DNA from: Gnomoniopsis sp. IMI 355080
Taxonomy: Eukaryota > Ascomycota > Sordariomycetes > Diaporthales > Gnomoniaceae
Reading direction: 5' to 3'
DNA length: 58,666 bases
NCBI GenBank assembly: GCA_027946555.1
Contig: JAPEVC010000219.1
Coordinates: 1-58,666 of the forward strand
Shown: positions 42,141 through 53,456 of the stretch, piece by piece
Numbering within the stretch: position 1 is the stretch's first letter
Layout of the letters: each line of letters opens with the position of its first letter
Made by a program: the position numbers and the translations under genes
The notes under the pieces: model-generated
Seen by the model: only the letters and a program-made list of their open reading frames with translations
What the model was told of the DNA's origin: nothing
The model's database searches: none

Positions 42141-44478
42141 ATGAGCCCTCGGATCTGTTCCTGCGTTCTCTGCGGTGCTGCTGTCGTGGATTGGCCAGAC
42201 ACCGTATCGTGGCGCAACCAATTCCGTGGCCGTAGGTCTTTTCGAAACCCTCCCAGCCTGAAAGGAGGCCTGGTTTGCAGAAATTTTACTCTTCATCCCT
42301 CATTCATGGACTGGAGAAGGCAAAATAGTATCAGCTAACCTACCACAGTCTATTCAGGCCCCGAAGGTCTGGTTTTGACCGGCCTCGGTCTATACGACGA
42401 TCCAGACGGAGGTGCCTTCATCGCTCCCCCGGACCCTGTCGCGTCTTGGGACAATCATGGAATCTTGGACGAGGATCAATTCGGTGCAAATAAGCAACGG
42501 CCATGCAACGGCCGTCACGGCTTCATCTTTCACGGGGCCTGCTGGGCTCTCTTTGAGAAATATTATGAACCCCATTCGATACCGCATTTCAGACTGCTCG
42601 AGGTCCTCAACTCCCTACCATTTCCCTTGGAAAGCACCGCAATCGACTGGGGTCATGACTATGGTGGTCTAGTTCACATCCTCGACCAGTGCCATTACCC
42701 GTGGGAGGACCGCGACGTGGACCCAGACAACCCAGACGACCCCGAGCCGGCCTCTGTGCCATTGTGCAACCCATATGATGTTGGATCCGACATTGAAACA
42801 CTGCTTGCTCTGGTAGCGACAGAGACCGAGGAAAGTCCGGCAGGAGACGACAAGTCTGATGAGAAGATGCCGGCAACAACCTCCACCCCCGACTGCTTCA
42901 ACAGACTCCCAACCGAGCTCTGCTTAACTATAGCTTCTCAATTGCCCACTTCAGACGTGTTACATGCACGATTAGCCTCGCGCACCTTTTGGTCCATCTT
43001 CTACGACCAGCACTTCTGGGCATCAAGGTTCTGGCCTAGTAGCGTGGATAGGGGCTGGCTTTTTGAGGTCCGAAACCCTCGTCCCCTAAATTGGATGTCC
43101 CTCTATCGACAGACTCATGTTTCCCGCCTAAGCCCTGCATTGCAAAATCGAAGACGTATTTGGGGGCTCATGGAGTATATGGTGAGAATTCTTGACTTGC
43201 GCGCCGATGGGCTTCTGCTCCCACAGTCCTCTTCGCCAACTCAGTCGCTCTCGGAATCATCATCATCTCCTTTGCCATCACAGTCAATCCTGGAAGTTGC
43301 TGAAATCTCGCCTAAAGTTAAAGTCATTACTGCGTCAGGGGATCTGAAGCAGCTCCAACCCGACGAGGCCTTTGGGCATTTTACTAAAGGCTGCCGCACC
43401 TTACACAAGTGCAGAATACGCATTCCAGCAGACCTCGTTCAGCTTTCGGTTTCAACGATTGATGTCGGGGGGACTCAATACATTGCCGGAGTCAAATTCG
43501 CCTTCAAAGCCGGAGACGTTCTCAAGGTTGGGTACGATTCTAATCACTGCTCTGCTGATTTGGTCGAAGTATCACGTCTATATGGTTTCAATGTAGCCGT
43601 GGAATCGAAGGGAATACAAGCTTTGCAGTGTATCCTTGCAGATGGCGAGATATCACAATGGGCTGGGAACCTGGGAGACTCTGCTCTTACGGAACGCCTC
43701 GCACATGTAAATTGCAGCATCGCTGAGGTGGAATTGGGCTTCGATGTAAGTCTTACTCTGGAACCGCGACCAATCTCGCAGGTTTTTTCCCCCTTCATTG
43801 CAACAGACATTGAAAGTTGCCCTACAGGACTGCAAATTGACCAGCATGGCGATCCATGTACCTCAAGCACAAGAAAAGACAACTATCGGAGACTCGACTC
43901 TACGCACCACGGCACTATGGTACCCCGAAATACCGCCTCCATCGATGGACTTGAACGAGTCCTCATTTATACCACCACGAGATAAATACCTTTCTGGTTT
44001 CGAACCCCTCGTAGTATGCCATTTCGGCGGCCAAGACGGTAGATATCTGCGTCACCTGGTTGGCATCACCCTTACTGGTGTAGGCGACATACGCCGGATG
44101 AAGTTCTCCTACGATGACAACGATATAAACGTCTCGCCCTTTGGACGTACCAGGCCCAACGACCTTTTGTATGTGCGTGACTTTCCTATTAATGGGCCCG
44201 GTGGCGAGGTCATCATTGCGGTGGACGGCATATACTGCGTGACGGAACGGACCATCAGCCTGGTCTATTGCAAATTGACCACCAATCGTGGGAGATTGTT
44301 CGAAATCCCTCCCACGAAGCCTCAGACCAGCTACTGCACGACTGTCGAAACAATGCATGTCGACGCGGCTGCTGGGACCGCCATCACCGGATTTTACGGC
44401 GCACAGTACCCTGAGTTTGGCTGGGGGATGACGACACTGGGAGTCATCTCAGAGGTAAAGAGAGAGGCAGGCTCTTGA
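42141..44478 (+). CDS. F-box protein of a large fungal family
   Basis: Three exons, 42141-42231, 42349-43745 and 43807-44478, give 719 aa. The first encodes a short zinc-knuckle-like start (CSCVLCG) and ends FRG. The 117-nt intron has branch site GCTAACC. The second exon resumes at LYSGPEGLVLTGLGLYDDPDGG. The F-box is at residues ~212-255 (FNRLPTELCLTIASQLPTSDVLHARLAS, then FWASRFW). The 61-nt second intron (GTAAGT donor) restores the frame exactly where the long second frame stops matching, after AEVELGFD; the third exon continues TLKVALQDCKL and includes LRTTALWYPEIP. A body of this kind, with repeated Trp/Gly-rich strands, is shared by many Pezizomycotina F-box proteins. It is probably a substrate adaptor of an SCF ubiquitin ligase; no target is known. 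Confidence 0.85.
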
Positions 44479-45451
44479 GTTCAATAACTTGTTCGCGATC
44501 TCAAAGTGTGCGGGATAAAACAATACAACAAAGCGCCAATAATTGGCCTTTCCAAATGTTGGCTCAAAGACTGGTGGGCGGCAGGATTGCGTGTACATGG
44601 TTATAGTACTTCATAAAATGTTGAGCATCTGCTTGCCAGACTTTGCCACCCATCTCTCGGCGAACATAACGCCCAACACGCGGCGTTGGATCTCTCAGGT
44701 AAAACTGAGAATGCTACCACGGCAGCATCCATCATGGCCTAACGAGATGAATATGGACATACTACGTGAACACCCCGGAAGCCTGAGTACGATGTGTGGG
44801 TCGCTATGCTTTTGAAATATCTACTACGGGAGCAAATGTCAGGAGTTGACTTTCAACCAGGCCTGAACCACGGATATGATTTTACACCCAGCCTGTGATC
44901 TATGTATTCGGCTTGAAGAAGCCTCGCACACTATTGATGAATGGAGACAAGGACAATACTGCCATAGGCAAGGCATGGTCCCCTCCGGAAGTTCAAGCAG
45001 TCATTGGGAATTATAGTGTGCTGGGCCCAAGGTCTGCAAAATAGGACTGTGAGTAAAGACGGGACAGACTTCATTATTACCTGCTACGCAAGGATCACGA
45101 ATAGACGCACGTTGATCCCCCTAAACACATCGCTGGAGGCCAAAATCCACAGTGCAAGCTGAACGACAGCATAGAATGAGGCTTTCCAACGTCCAATATT
45201 TGCCTATGTACGTAGTTTTGCTAGCCATTCAACCCAGCAGGGAAACTTTTGTTACTCCCCCACCCCTCCAGGGGAAAAATAATGTCCCACCCTGTCCGTC
45301 CAAGATGAAAGAATTCTACTCCTTTTTCTAGCGACAACGCTTTTGTATTTTTGAAACGTAATACTCTTTCCCCTAATCATTCAGTGGTCTAATGCTATTC
45401 GTAAGGGACCTCGACATAAGAGAGTGTCTCAGGCGGATCAAACCCAGTATC
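44479..45451. other. convergent intergenic region
   Basis: 973 bp between the 3' ends of the F-box and Tudor-SN genes. Only short frames are present (such as 44543-44815); no gene or strong repeat is seen. Confidence 0.55.
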
Positions 45452-48109
45452 TTAATCCTCCGTGAGATCACCATACTCCCACATACCCGCCCGATTATCC
45501 TTGGCCTCACGCTCCGCCGCCTTGTACTCCTTCAAGATATCCGCCAGCGCCGGGCTTCGCTCCCACGCCTTGAGCTTTCGCGGCACCATGCCTAGTCCCT
45601 CAAGCAGCACATCGCGGTTGATGCTCTCATGCGCCTTGGGCCGCGGCTCGGCATCCTCATAGATGGTGATGTAGCTCAGACCCTCCTTGGAATCGACATA
45701 GTCGAACGCCGCGATCCACTTGGCCTTGCTGGCCAGCACCTCGGTAAGCATGGCTTTTGTTTCGGAAAAGTACTGCGGTGCGGTGGGGAGCTGGATCAGG
45801 CTGAGCGAGACGTCGGCAGCTTGAGGCTTGAGCTTTTGCGTGTTGAACTCGGGCTGTGTAAGCGGGCGAAGGGCGGACCAGGGGAACTTCTCGGTATTGC
45901 CATAGTCGATAAAGACGACCTCAGCGACCTTGGCGGCGCGGTCGTTGGAGCGGATGCGTGCGCGGTACCAGCAGTTGTCCTCGGACCACTTGGCGGCGAC
46001 GAGGTCGCCAGCCTTGGGCGCGTCACTGAGGGGTTTGTTGTTCTTGGAGTCCAGGTGGAACTTTTGGAATGCCCGAGAGAGCTGGTCCAGCGCGGCCGTG
46101 CCGTGGCCGACCTCTTGAATCTTGACTCGGCCGTTGTCGTCGATGCCGGTGACAGTAATCTCGCGGTACTCGCGTTTTACGTTGACAGGGGTAGCATCGT
46201 TTGTGGTATCAGCCAGGACTGCCTCCTCCTCCTCCTCCTGCTGCTCCTGCGACGGATCCCAATCCTTCCACATGCCCTTGCGCGCCTCCTTTGCCTTCTT
46301 CTCCGCAGCGTTGAGCTCCGCAGCGTTGCCAGACTTTTCAGCAGAGTACTGGTGTACGGACGCCAGACCCTCCTCGACCAGAATCTTGGCAAAGCTCTCG
46401 CGTCCAACAAACAGGTCGCCGATGAAGCCGCCGATCTTGTCAATGTCGTGCACGTCTACCTCGACGTCTCGCTGGTTACACCTCTTGTTGGCAAGCTCCA
46501 GTGCCTCGTTGCCAAAAGGCTCGCCTGGCTCCTGGGGTGAACGGCCAGCTCGAGGGGCGCGGATGCCAGCCAGGACCAATGTCAACTTGACGCCCTCGCG
46601 GGGGATCAGGACGGTAAAGCGAGAACCAGATTTGCAGAAATCGACGACACCAGGAACCTTCTTTTGTCGTTGAAGTGTGCCCAGGTTCAACTTGGCCCGC
46701 TGCAGGTTTTCTGATGCATCAACAAGAGACTTGGTCTTTGGGGCCTTTCCGGACCATATGCCCTTCTTCTCTGTCTTGGCGGTCTCTTGCGCGGCCAGAA
46801 GTTCGTCGTAGTTGGGTGACCTATCGGTGTCGTCCTTTCGGTGACGAACAACAGTCGCATAACCCTCTGATACCAGTGCTAGACCGACATTCTTGCCATT
46901 TTGTGTTACAGTGGCAACGTCCCGGGCCTCGTATCCATCCTGAGGTGGCTTGGAGCCGTCAATGGAGACCTTGATGTGCTTTCCAATCAGCTTCTTGCGC
47001 AGAAACTCCTTTGCCTCGTCCTTGTATGGTGCTTCGGTAGACTCGTTCGTTCGGGGACCGCGGACACTGCTGAAGTTGATGCGCTTCTCCTCGCCGCCCT
47101 TGTTCCTCACAAGTATCGTGTCGGCGCTGATGACCTTGGAGACGGTCATCTCTGACTCGGTCGCCTCGCCCTTGGAAACGTGGTTCTTGTGTAGCCTCAG
47201 CTTCTTTGACTGGGCCTTCTTCTCAGCACCACGAAGGGTGGCCATCTTATCTCCGAGCAGGGTCGAGTGGAAGTCGTTGCAGCGTGCCAGACCTTCTTGA
47301 AGGAGGAATTCGGCCACGTTTCCGTTGGGGTGCAGGACCGTACCAACCAACTGCCCCTGCGGGCTAGCGCCCAGCATGACCACCTTGACATGACGCTGCA
47401 GTAGCCGAGATTCAACGAATGCCTTGGCCTCGTTTCCGTGCTCCTCGGCGGGTTGCGTTCCACCGGTGGATGCGATAGGTCTTGCGGTCGAAGGAGTGCG
47501 GATACCGGCGAGCAGGGTCATGATCTGAAGGTGCTTCTTGTCGGACAGGAAAAGGCGGACGAGCAGGCGGTCTCCACTGAGGACACGCTCGACGACACCA
47601 TCGACGGTCTTGCCCTTCCACTGCTCAAGGAACTGCGGGTGTCCAAGGTCGTTCTGCACTTCGATGTGGCCACCAGTGCCAGCCCAGAGGCCATCGCTGT
47701 TTGTCTTGGCCTTGCTCTCGAGCTCGCGGAGTGCGTCAATTCGCTGCAGGATTTCCTCATCGTCCTCCTTCTTGCCAGCATCCTCGCGGACCTTGAGCCA
47801 GCCAGCCTTGACAAGCTCATCCGGCAATTGGGTTCCATCTTGAAGTTCTGCAGTTCCGTAGTCGCGTTGAGAGGTAGGCACGGTGTAGTGAACCTTGAAC
47901 TTGACTGTCTTGCCGACAGTGAGAGCTCTCAAGAATTCGCGGGACTGGAAGGCAAACGGTTCATCGCCGTCCTTGCTCAGACGTGGGGCGCTGACGTAGG
48001 CAAGCGAGAGAGTACGTTCAAGAGCCGGATTACTTGGGTTTGTAAGAATCAAGGTGTCGCCGCTGAGGACGGACTTAACCTTGCCGAAGCCAGAAGTAGG
48101 GGCAGCCAT
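45452..48109 (-). CDS. snd1: Tudor-SN / p100 staphylococcal-nuclease-domain protein
   Basis: One uninterrupted frame of 885 aa starting MAAPTSGFGKVKSVLSGDT. Four staphylococcal-nuclease-like domains follow in tandem (about residues 5-150, 165-315, 320-470 and 490-625), each with the recurring strands around VLSGDTLIL, RVLSGDRLLVRL or KVISADTILVR and AGIRxPR. A Glu-rich linker then leads to a Tudor domain at ~701-760 (GDLVAAKWSEDNCWYRARI, VVFIDYGNTEKF). It closes with a fifth, partial nuclease-like domain (to 885, ending AGMWEYGDLTED). That is the standard SND1 architecture and length. The protein binds RNA and methylarginine-containing proteins and has been linked to RNA processing, stress granules and turnover of edited RNA; which applies here is unknown. 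Confidence 0.94.
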   Translation of the reverse strand: MAAPTSGFGKVKSVLSGDTLILTNPSNPALERTLSLAYVSAPRLSKDGDEPFAFQSREFLRALTVGKTVKFKVHYTVPTSQRDYGTAELQDGTQLPDELVKAGWLKVREDAGKKEDDEEILQRIDALRELESKAKTNSDGLWAGTGGHIEVQNDLGHPQFLEQWKGKTVDGVVERVLSGDRLLVRLFLSDKKHLQIMTLLAGIRTPSTARPIASTGGTQPAEEHGNEAKAFVESRLLQRHVKVVMLGASPQGQLVGTVLHPNGNVAEFLLQEGLARCNDFHSTLLGDKMATLRGAEKKAQSKKLRLHKNHVSKGEATESEMTVSKVISADTILVRNKGGEEKRINFSSVRGPRTNESTEAPYKDEAKEFLRKKLIGKHIKVSIDGSKPPQDGYEARDVATVTQNGKNVGLALVSEGYATVVRHRKDDTDRSPNYDELLAAQETAKTEKKGIWSGKAPKTKSLVDASENLQRAKLNLGTLQRQKKVPGVVDFCKSGSRFTVLIPREGVKLTLVLAGIRAPRAGRSPQEPGEPFGNEALELANKRCNQRDVEVDVHDIDKIGGFIGDLFVGRESFAKILVEEGLASVHQYSAEKSGNAAELNAAEKKAKEARKGMWKDWDPSQEQQEEEEEAVLADTTNDATPVNVKREYREITVTGIDDNGRVKIQEVGHGTAALDQLSRAFQKFHLDSKNNKPLSDAPKAGDLVAAKWSEDNCWYRARIRSNDRAAKVAEVVFIDYGNTEKFPWSALRPLTQPEFNTQKLKPQAADVSLSLIQLPTAPQYFSETKAMLTEVLASKAKWIAAFDYVDSKEGLSYITIYEDAEPRPKAHESINRDVLLEGLGMVPRKLKAWERSPALADILKEYKAAEREAKDNRAGMWEYGDLTED

Positions 48110-49563
48110 GACGGTGGACGGAAGACCTGGTGAGGAAGATGACGAAGGATGAAGCTTTCAACCACAAGCCTTTAGCAAGCCTAGAAGTGGTCAGATTTTG
48201 TCATAATGTACGGTTGATATATAAAAACAGAAAAGATAAGGAAACTCTCAGTAATGTCATTCTCTGTGGTATGACAGTTGATGTGAAGTGAGTAAGGTGA
48301 GAATGGCCAATAGGAGGCTTGGCGGGTTCTGGGCACGTGGCAGCCAGGGCGTCAGAGAAAGACAGCTCGCTCATGACCTCGAAGCCATGGACTGTGTCAA
48401 AGCCTGACATTTGATCATCTTTTTGAGATGGCACTTCCCATTTCTACTGGACAGTTCCTCCAGCACTGCTGTGACATGTCCCCTGCTCTTTGCCTAGGTG
48501 TACTCGACCGGGGCATAAGTTTATTCATATATGGGTGGGGTTCCGTTCAACCTCGACCAAGAAAAGGCCAATATCATCTCACTGGCTGACCACCTCCTTG
48601 AGGGCTTCAGATGGGAGGGTAGCTGTAGACTTCTCGAAAGTTGTACAGTGACTCATTTAAGGTGGATATGGCTCACTTCTTCTCTACATAGCCATGGTGA
48701 AAAGGCAAGGAGGGTAGTGAAGCCTGTACATCGCACGCTTGATGGACGACAAGTGAAGCTGCAGTAGAAAGAAAGACAACATACCGATGTTTCAAGAGGC
48801 GGTAGCTGAAGAAGAGGCGTCTGAAGAGAGCGGAGGGTCGTAGATAGTAGAGGGAGAGGTTTTGTTGTTGTTGCAAAAGAGAAGAACAAGACGAATGTGT
48901 GTAAAAGGAAGGCGTCTTCAGTAAAGATGTCGTGTGCCCGCCTTCTGGCCAGATGTCATGACCTGCCGCACACACCTGCAAAGGCAGGGGTCCAGAATTC
49001 TGTGGGCCAGGGGGGAAAATAGAGAGAATGAGAGCTGGTGTGGGGCTCCTGAACGAGGCAAAGCTGGAGAGGGAAATGACGCTAATCTATTTTGGGGAGC
49101 TCCCCTAGCAGCAGCTACCTGAGCTGCTGCCCCCACTAGGCCTTTTTTAAGCTCAATCATTCAGGACCTGGGTAATGGTTGTGGTAGAAGATAGTCGATG
49201 ATTGTATTGCAATCAGTTACTTGAATCATATATAAGGATTTCATCTGGTTTCCCGGTTGCAATTAGACTTCCAGGTGCCTCAAGTTACTACATATAGCTG
49301 AGTTTCAGAGTAGATGTTATCAGCTCCCCCCACACAGCATGCCGAGGTTTCAAAAGGCTACACTTGGGCTAACTTTGAACTCAACCAAGAAATGTTGGAT
49401 CGTATAGAGTATTGAACATGGACAGGACATTCTTTTATATTGGGTTCGCTGATCGAGTTTGTACTTTCAATCCAAACACATAGCAGCAACCAGCTCCAAT
49501 AGGAGTGCACTCTCCATCACCTTTGCTCAATGACATAAGCGCCTCGCTTTTATGACCATCAAT
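48110..49563. other. intergenic region between two minus-strand genes
   Basis: 1.45 kb holding the Tudor-SN promoter and 5' leader and the superoxide dismutase 3' side. Frames of up to ~100 codons (such as 48673-48981 minus) run through Ser/Leu-rich low-complexity DNA. No gene is supported. Confidence 0.5.
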
Positions 49564-50517
49564 CTAGTTGGAGATGCCAATAACACCACAGGCAGGGCGG
49601 GTACCAGCATTGCCAGTCTTGAGGGACTCCTCGTTTCCACCCTTGCCGAGATCGTCAGTGCCAGAGTGGACAACAACAGTACGCTGTGTAACCATTAGCA
49701 TATAGTTCCCAATTGGGCATTTAATATAGCTCATATGCAGGTGTGGTAATTTTTAACATACGCCAACAACAGACTCGGGGCCAATCAGCTTGATGTGCTT
49801 GTCTTGGACAGAGCCCTTGGAGTTGCCCTGAGCATCGGTGGTGATGTTGCCTAGGTCACCAACGTGGCGGTTCTCATCGGAGGGAGCACCGTGGGTCTTG
49901 TTGTGGGGGTTGACTGGAAGAAAGAAGGGGTATTAGCAGGTGGAGAGGATATATAGAGGACAGTTCCCATCGACTCTAGACTTACAGTGAGGGCCAGCGG
50001 AGGTGCAACCGTTGGTGTTGTCGCCAAAGGTGTGGATGTGCATGCCACGCTCGGCATTGGCGTCGTGGCCAGTAATGTCCCAGGAGACAGTGGTGGGGTC
50101 AGACTCGGAGGCCTGCTCAAAGGTGACAGTGCCGGCGATCTTGGTGTCACCACGGACGACGCAGACTAGATGCCACCAAGGAATAGATTGTTAGCCAGCT
50201 GGGTAAGGTAAGTAGTGTATGGTCCTTGGAAGGGTGGCATTCAGGGACCCATCCATTGTTCTACTGTAAGTTTTCTTCGAAGCTTTATTCGGACTTGAGA
50301 CCAACAATGGATCGGACCCTTTCATAAGAACGTGATAGGCTGCTAATGTCCATCACGGTGCTCATGATGGGGGATGGAGGCCATCAAGGTGCGTGGGATG
50401 GCATGGAGCAGCCCCCTTGGGAGAGGGAGAAGTGACCCCTCCTTTTTCTTTTTTTTGCAGAGCTTGACACAATGGCGGGGTAGTAGGGCTGAAAGCTATC
50501 TTACCTGCTTTGACCAT
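49564..50517 (-). CDS. sod1: Cu/Zn superoxide dismutase, cytosolic
   Basis: Four exons on the minus strand, 50517-50505, 50165-49986, 49913-49762 and 49683-49564, give 154 aa. The first exon is only 13 nt (four codons and one base) and is followed by a 339-nt intron, the longest in the window. Reading across it gives MVKAVCVVRGD, the normal start of the family. The copper ligands are His47, His49, His64 and His121. The zinc ligands are His64, His72, His81 and Asp84. Cys58 and Cys147 can form the conserved disulphide. The C-terminal part GNAGTRPACGVIGI is intact. There is no signal or presequence. It converts superoxide to peroxide and oxygen in the cytosol. The other introns are 72 and 78 nt. 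Confidence 0.96.
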
Positions 50518-53456
50518 TTTGACTGATTTGGAAGATGGTATTTAGTAAGTTGGTGGGGTTTTTGGGATGCTAATGTTCTGCGTTACGACAAGACGACGAG
50601 AGAATGATGATTGCTTTGCAGGAAGGAAAGGAAGCAAAGGGTACGGAGACTGATTTGAGGGGGGGAAAGCGATAGAAGTTTCCCCCGGCAACTGGGGACG
50701 TTCCGAGGGTCTGGGTGGGAGCTTTGGACGGTAACGGCTCCTTGGGGCCCTCCGATGCAGCAGCTCTCTCTATTGCTTTCGTCATATGTGATTCCCCGCT
50801 CGATGATTACATCCACTTTGCCTATTCTTATTAATCATCAACGTTTATGCTTGCATTGCTATGTACGTATCGGATACAGTTCCCGTTTCTCTGACTAACT
50901 ATATCTCTGTTCAACTCGCGGGCTTTCCTTTTTACAAATTGGAGTTCCCGAAAGTCCCTCCTGTTTATACATTTGAGGCCAACGTGCTTCTTGCCGCGTG
51001 AGCGAGGCCGGTCGATTTTCTCGGAGCTTTCGGTAACAACCGGTCGGGGCGGCTGGACACATGGCAATAGGAAGCATGGGTCTTCGCCGGGCGCCGGCCT
51101 ATCCGCCGATCTCGCCAGGCTGTGCTTACTATTCCGGTTGTTGCTGAAGAAAGCGCGTGCCTCGCTGTCGGTCTGGCTGATGAATTCTTCCCACCGTACC
51201 AAATGGATGAATTACGAGCACCTGCAAGTGACAGGAACGCGCCATCCCCGGTGTGGCTGAGACATGTATCCAGCGCTATGCACGTATCTTGATCTGGGTA
51301 TTTCCCCGCTCGGGTAGTCACGTACTCTGTACCGAAAGGCATTCGAGGACAGTTACTCGAGGCAGCTGTGACCTATGCGGCCTCTTCTACCAGCGATGAC
51401 CAGGTTATCGAACAAACGCAAGAGCATATTCATGCCGTGCAGTCTGGCTGATCGCAGATTCAACTTGGTTCAGGGCCACGTATCCATTTCCTGGATGTCT
51501 TTTGTTCTCGCGTCCGCATTCAAACGCTCCCATCGGTTGTGATGCCAGGTCTCGCAAAGACAGCCTGATGAGCGGAAATCAGCGCGGATTCGACTTTGTG
51601 GTACGCGTGCTGGGAGAGGACAACACCAATTAGGCTGGAAGTCAATGTGCAACTTCACATATGGTCAGATGGGTAAGCCGCTAATGGACGTCGACGCCGG
51701 CATGGCCGAGCTGAAAACAAACCACCGGGTGTCGCAGATTGACTTCGCATGAAGCGTCTACAGTTGCTATTGTTATCGCGTCTGAGCTGTTGGACTATAT
51801 ACGCTGATACGATAGTTATGTGGCTTTTCTTCGTGAAGAACATGTGTTCTGTAACAAGGCGCTTGTTTTCCTGTGCGGCACCATTACAATGTACCCAGAT
51901 ACTTGTAGAAGAGACACGTCCTTCCCTGCAATTGCTTGTCTGCTGGAGCCAGACTGCCCAGACTTTGTAGCAATTCTGTGGCCGTGTTACTGAAGACCAC
52001 ACGGACCAAAGATGGGGTTGTATTCTGGGCGACGAGATGAACAGGTCATCGAACTGAGCATTAATTACAACTCGTGCAGCACAATCTCAGTTGGCCTCTG
52101 CTGGAGGGTGACTTTGTGTACTCAGTACTTGGCAAACCTGGGCGTTCCTTGTGTCATTACAAGAGCATGTTCGAGCTGGACTCTGCAGATTGATGCACAT
52201 GGATTTGGATCAATGAAGACCTACATAGTAGAGTAGCGAGGAAAGTCAAACCTTCATGCGATGAGGCACGGGCATGAATTTGGAGGTACGGCATCCTGAT
52301 CAGGTCGAGATCCTCATTCATGTACAGTTAAGTAAAGCTTCAGTGAGGTCACCCGTACCAGGTACCTGGTGCTAACAAGCCCTAGCGACCCAGCAAAGCA
52401 GGAACCCATGGGCAGCCGACATGGCAGCCTGGGCAGCGGGGCGCGCGCTAGGGCGCTGATCTTCGAATGATGTACTTTAACAGTAGAATGTACTTGTACC
52501 CTAAAATTGTGGGTAGGGGTCAATCAAGTTCCAACGGCCATCTGTGATGTGGGATTTTGATAGCGCAATCTCCACGCTAGGAATCACACTCCTAACCCAA
52601 TCTCTTCTCGCTGGAACTCAACATTGCATCACCTCTGCCCTCTCCCTTCGGGCTTCAAGGTTGACGACTGAGACTCCTTTTGTTTTTGCAGTCGACCTCG
52701 TCAGCGTCCGGTCTCTCTGACTGTGACTCCCACCGACGCTTTTTCTCCCCGTCTTCCGTCCACTGGAAGGAGCCGCGCACGCCGCAAAGGTAAGACAAGG
52801 CGAGACAGTCACATCCACACACAACAGATAGACAGTCCCACCCCCCCGGTGCCCCCTCGTCCCGTCACTGCGACCCACAGAGCTACTGAGCTAGACCAGG
52901 TTATGAGAGAGTCAGTATGCAAGCTCACACGGCACAGCGACCACGACAGAATACCAAAACCTGGCCTTGGAACAATCCACCCAAGGCTGGGCGCCCCAAA
53001 AACGCCTGTATCTATCTACCTCCCTACCTACCAACCAACCAACAACATAGTGTCTAATACACGATCCACCTTCTCGATTCGTTGCGGCGGGCCTTGAATC
53101 TTTTGCAACTTGGATCATTTGTCTGGCGCACACGTCGCTGACCTGCGTGCCCAAGATCTCCCGAGCCTCGTCAGCTGGAGGACGACGCCCTGTCAAAACA
53201 TTTAACCATCCTACTCCCCGACTCAGCCTTTTGACCGTCGCAAGGGGCCAATACCTCCCCAAACTCTGCCTCAACCTCACTATCTATCCCCGATCCCCGG
53301 CGCGGTCCCTGTGATTGCGCGTTGTCGCGCAGCCTCGACACCATCGCGACCCGCATTGACGTCAATCTCCTTCAGTTTTGCAAAGCCTCTCGTGCGATTC
53401 ACGACTGCAAACAATACCAAGACTCACTTCCTGCTGTTCCTCTCGTTGCCGGCGCG
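50518..53456. other. long intergenic region and RhoGEF 5' leader
   Basis: 2.9 kb between the divergent superoxide dismutase and RhoGEF genes. Only short frames (the longest about 125 codons, 50965-51342 minus) without recognisable motifs. A perfect 14-bp palindrome lies at 52357-52370. Pyrimidine-rich sequence and CCTA/CCAA runs from about 52850 to 53060 suit a long 5' UTR of the downstream gene, which could contain an untranslated exon. Confidence 0.5.
52357..52370. repeat. ACCAGGTACCTGGT palindrome
   Basis: Perfect 14-bp inverted repeat with a KpnI-type core, isolated in the gene-free region. Its origin is not known. Confidence 0.65.

Noticed and set aside
45629..46540. 303-codon plus-strand frame opposite Tudor-SN
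   Set aside because: Antisense shadow; the minus strand has the intact domains.
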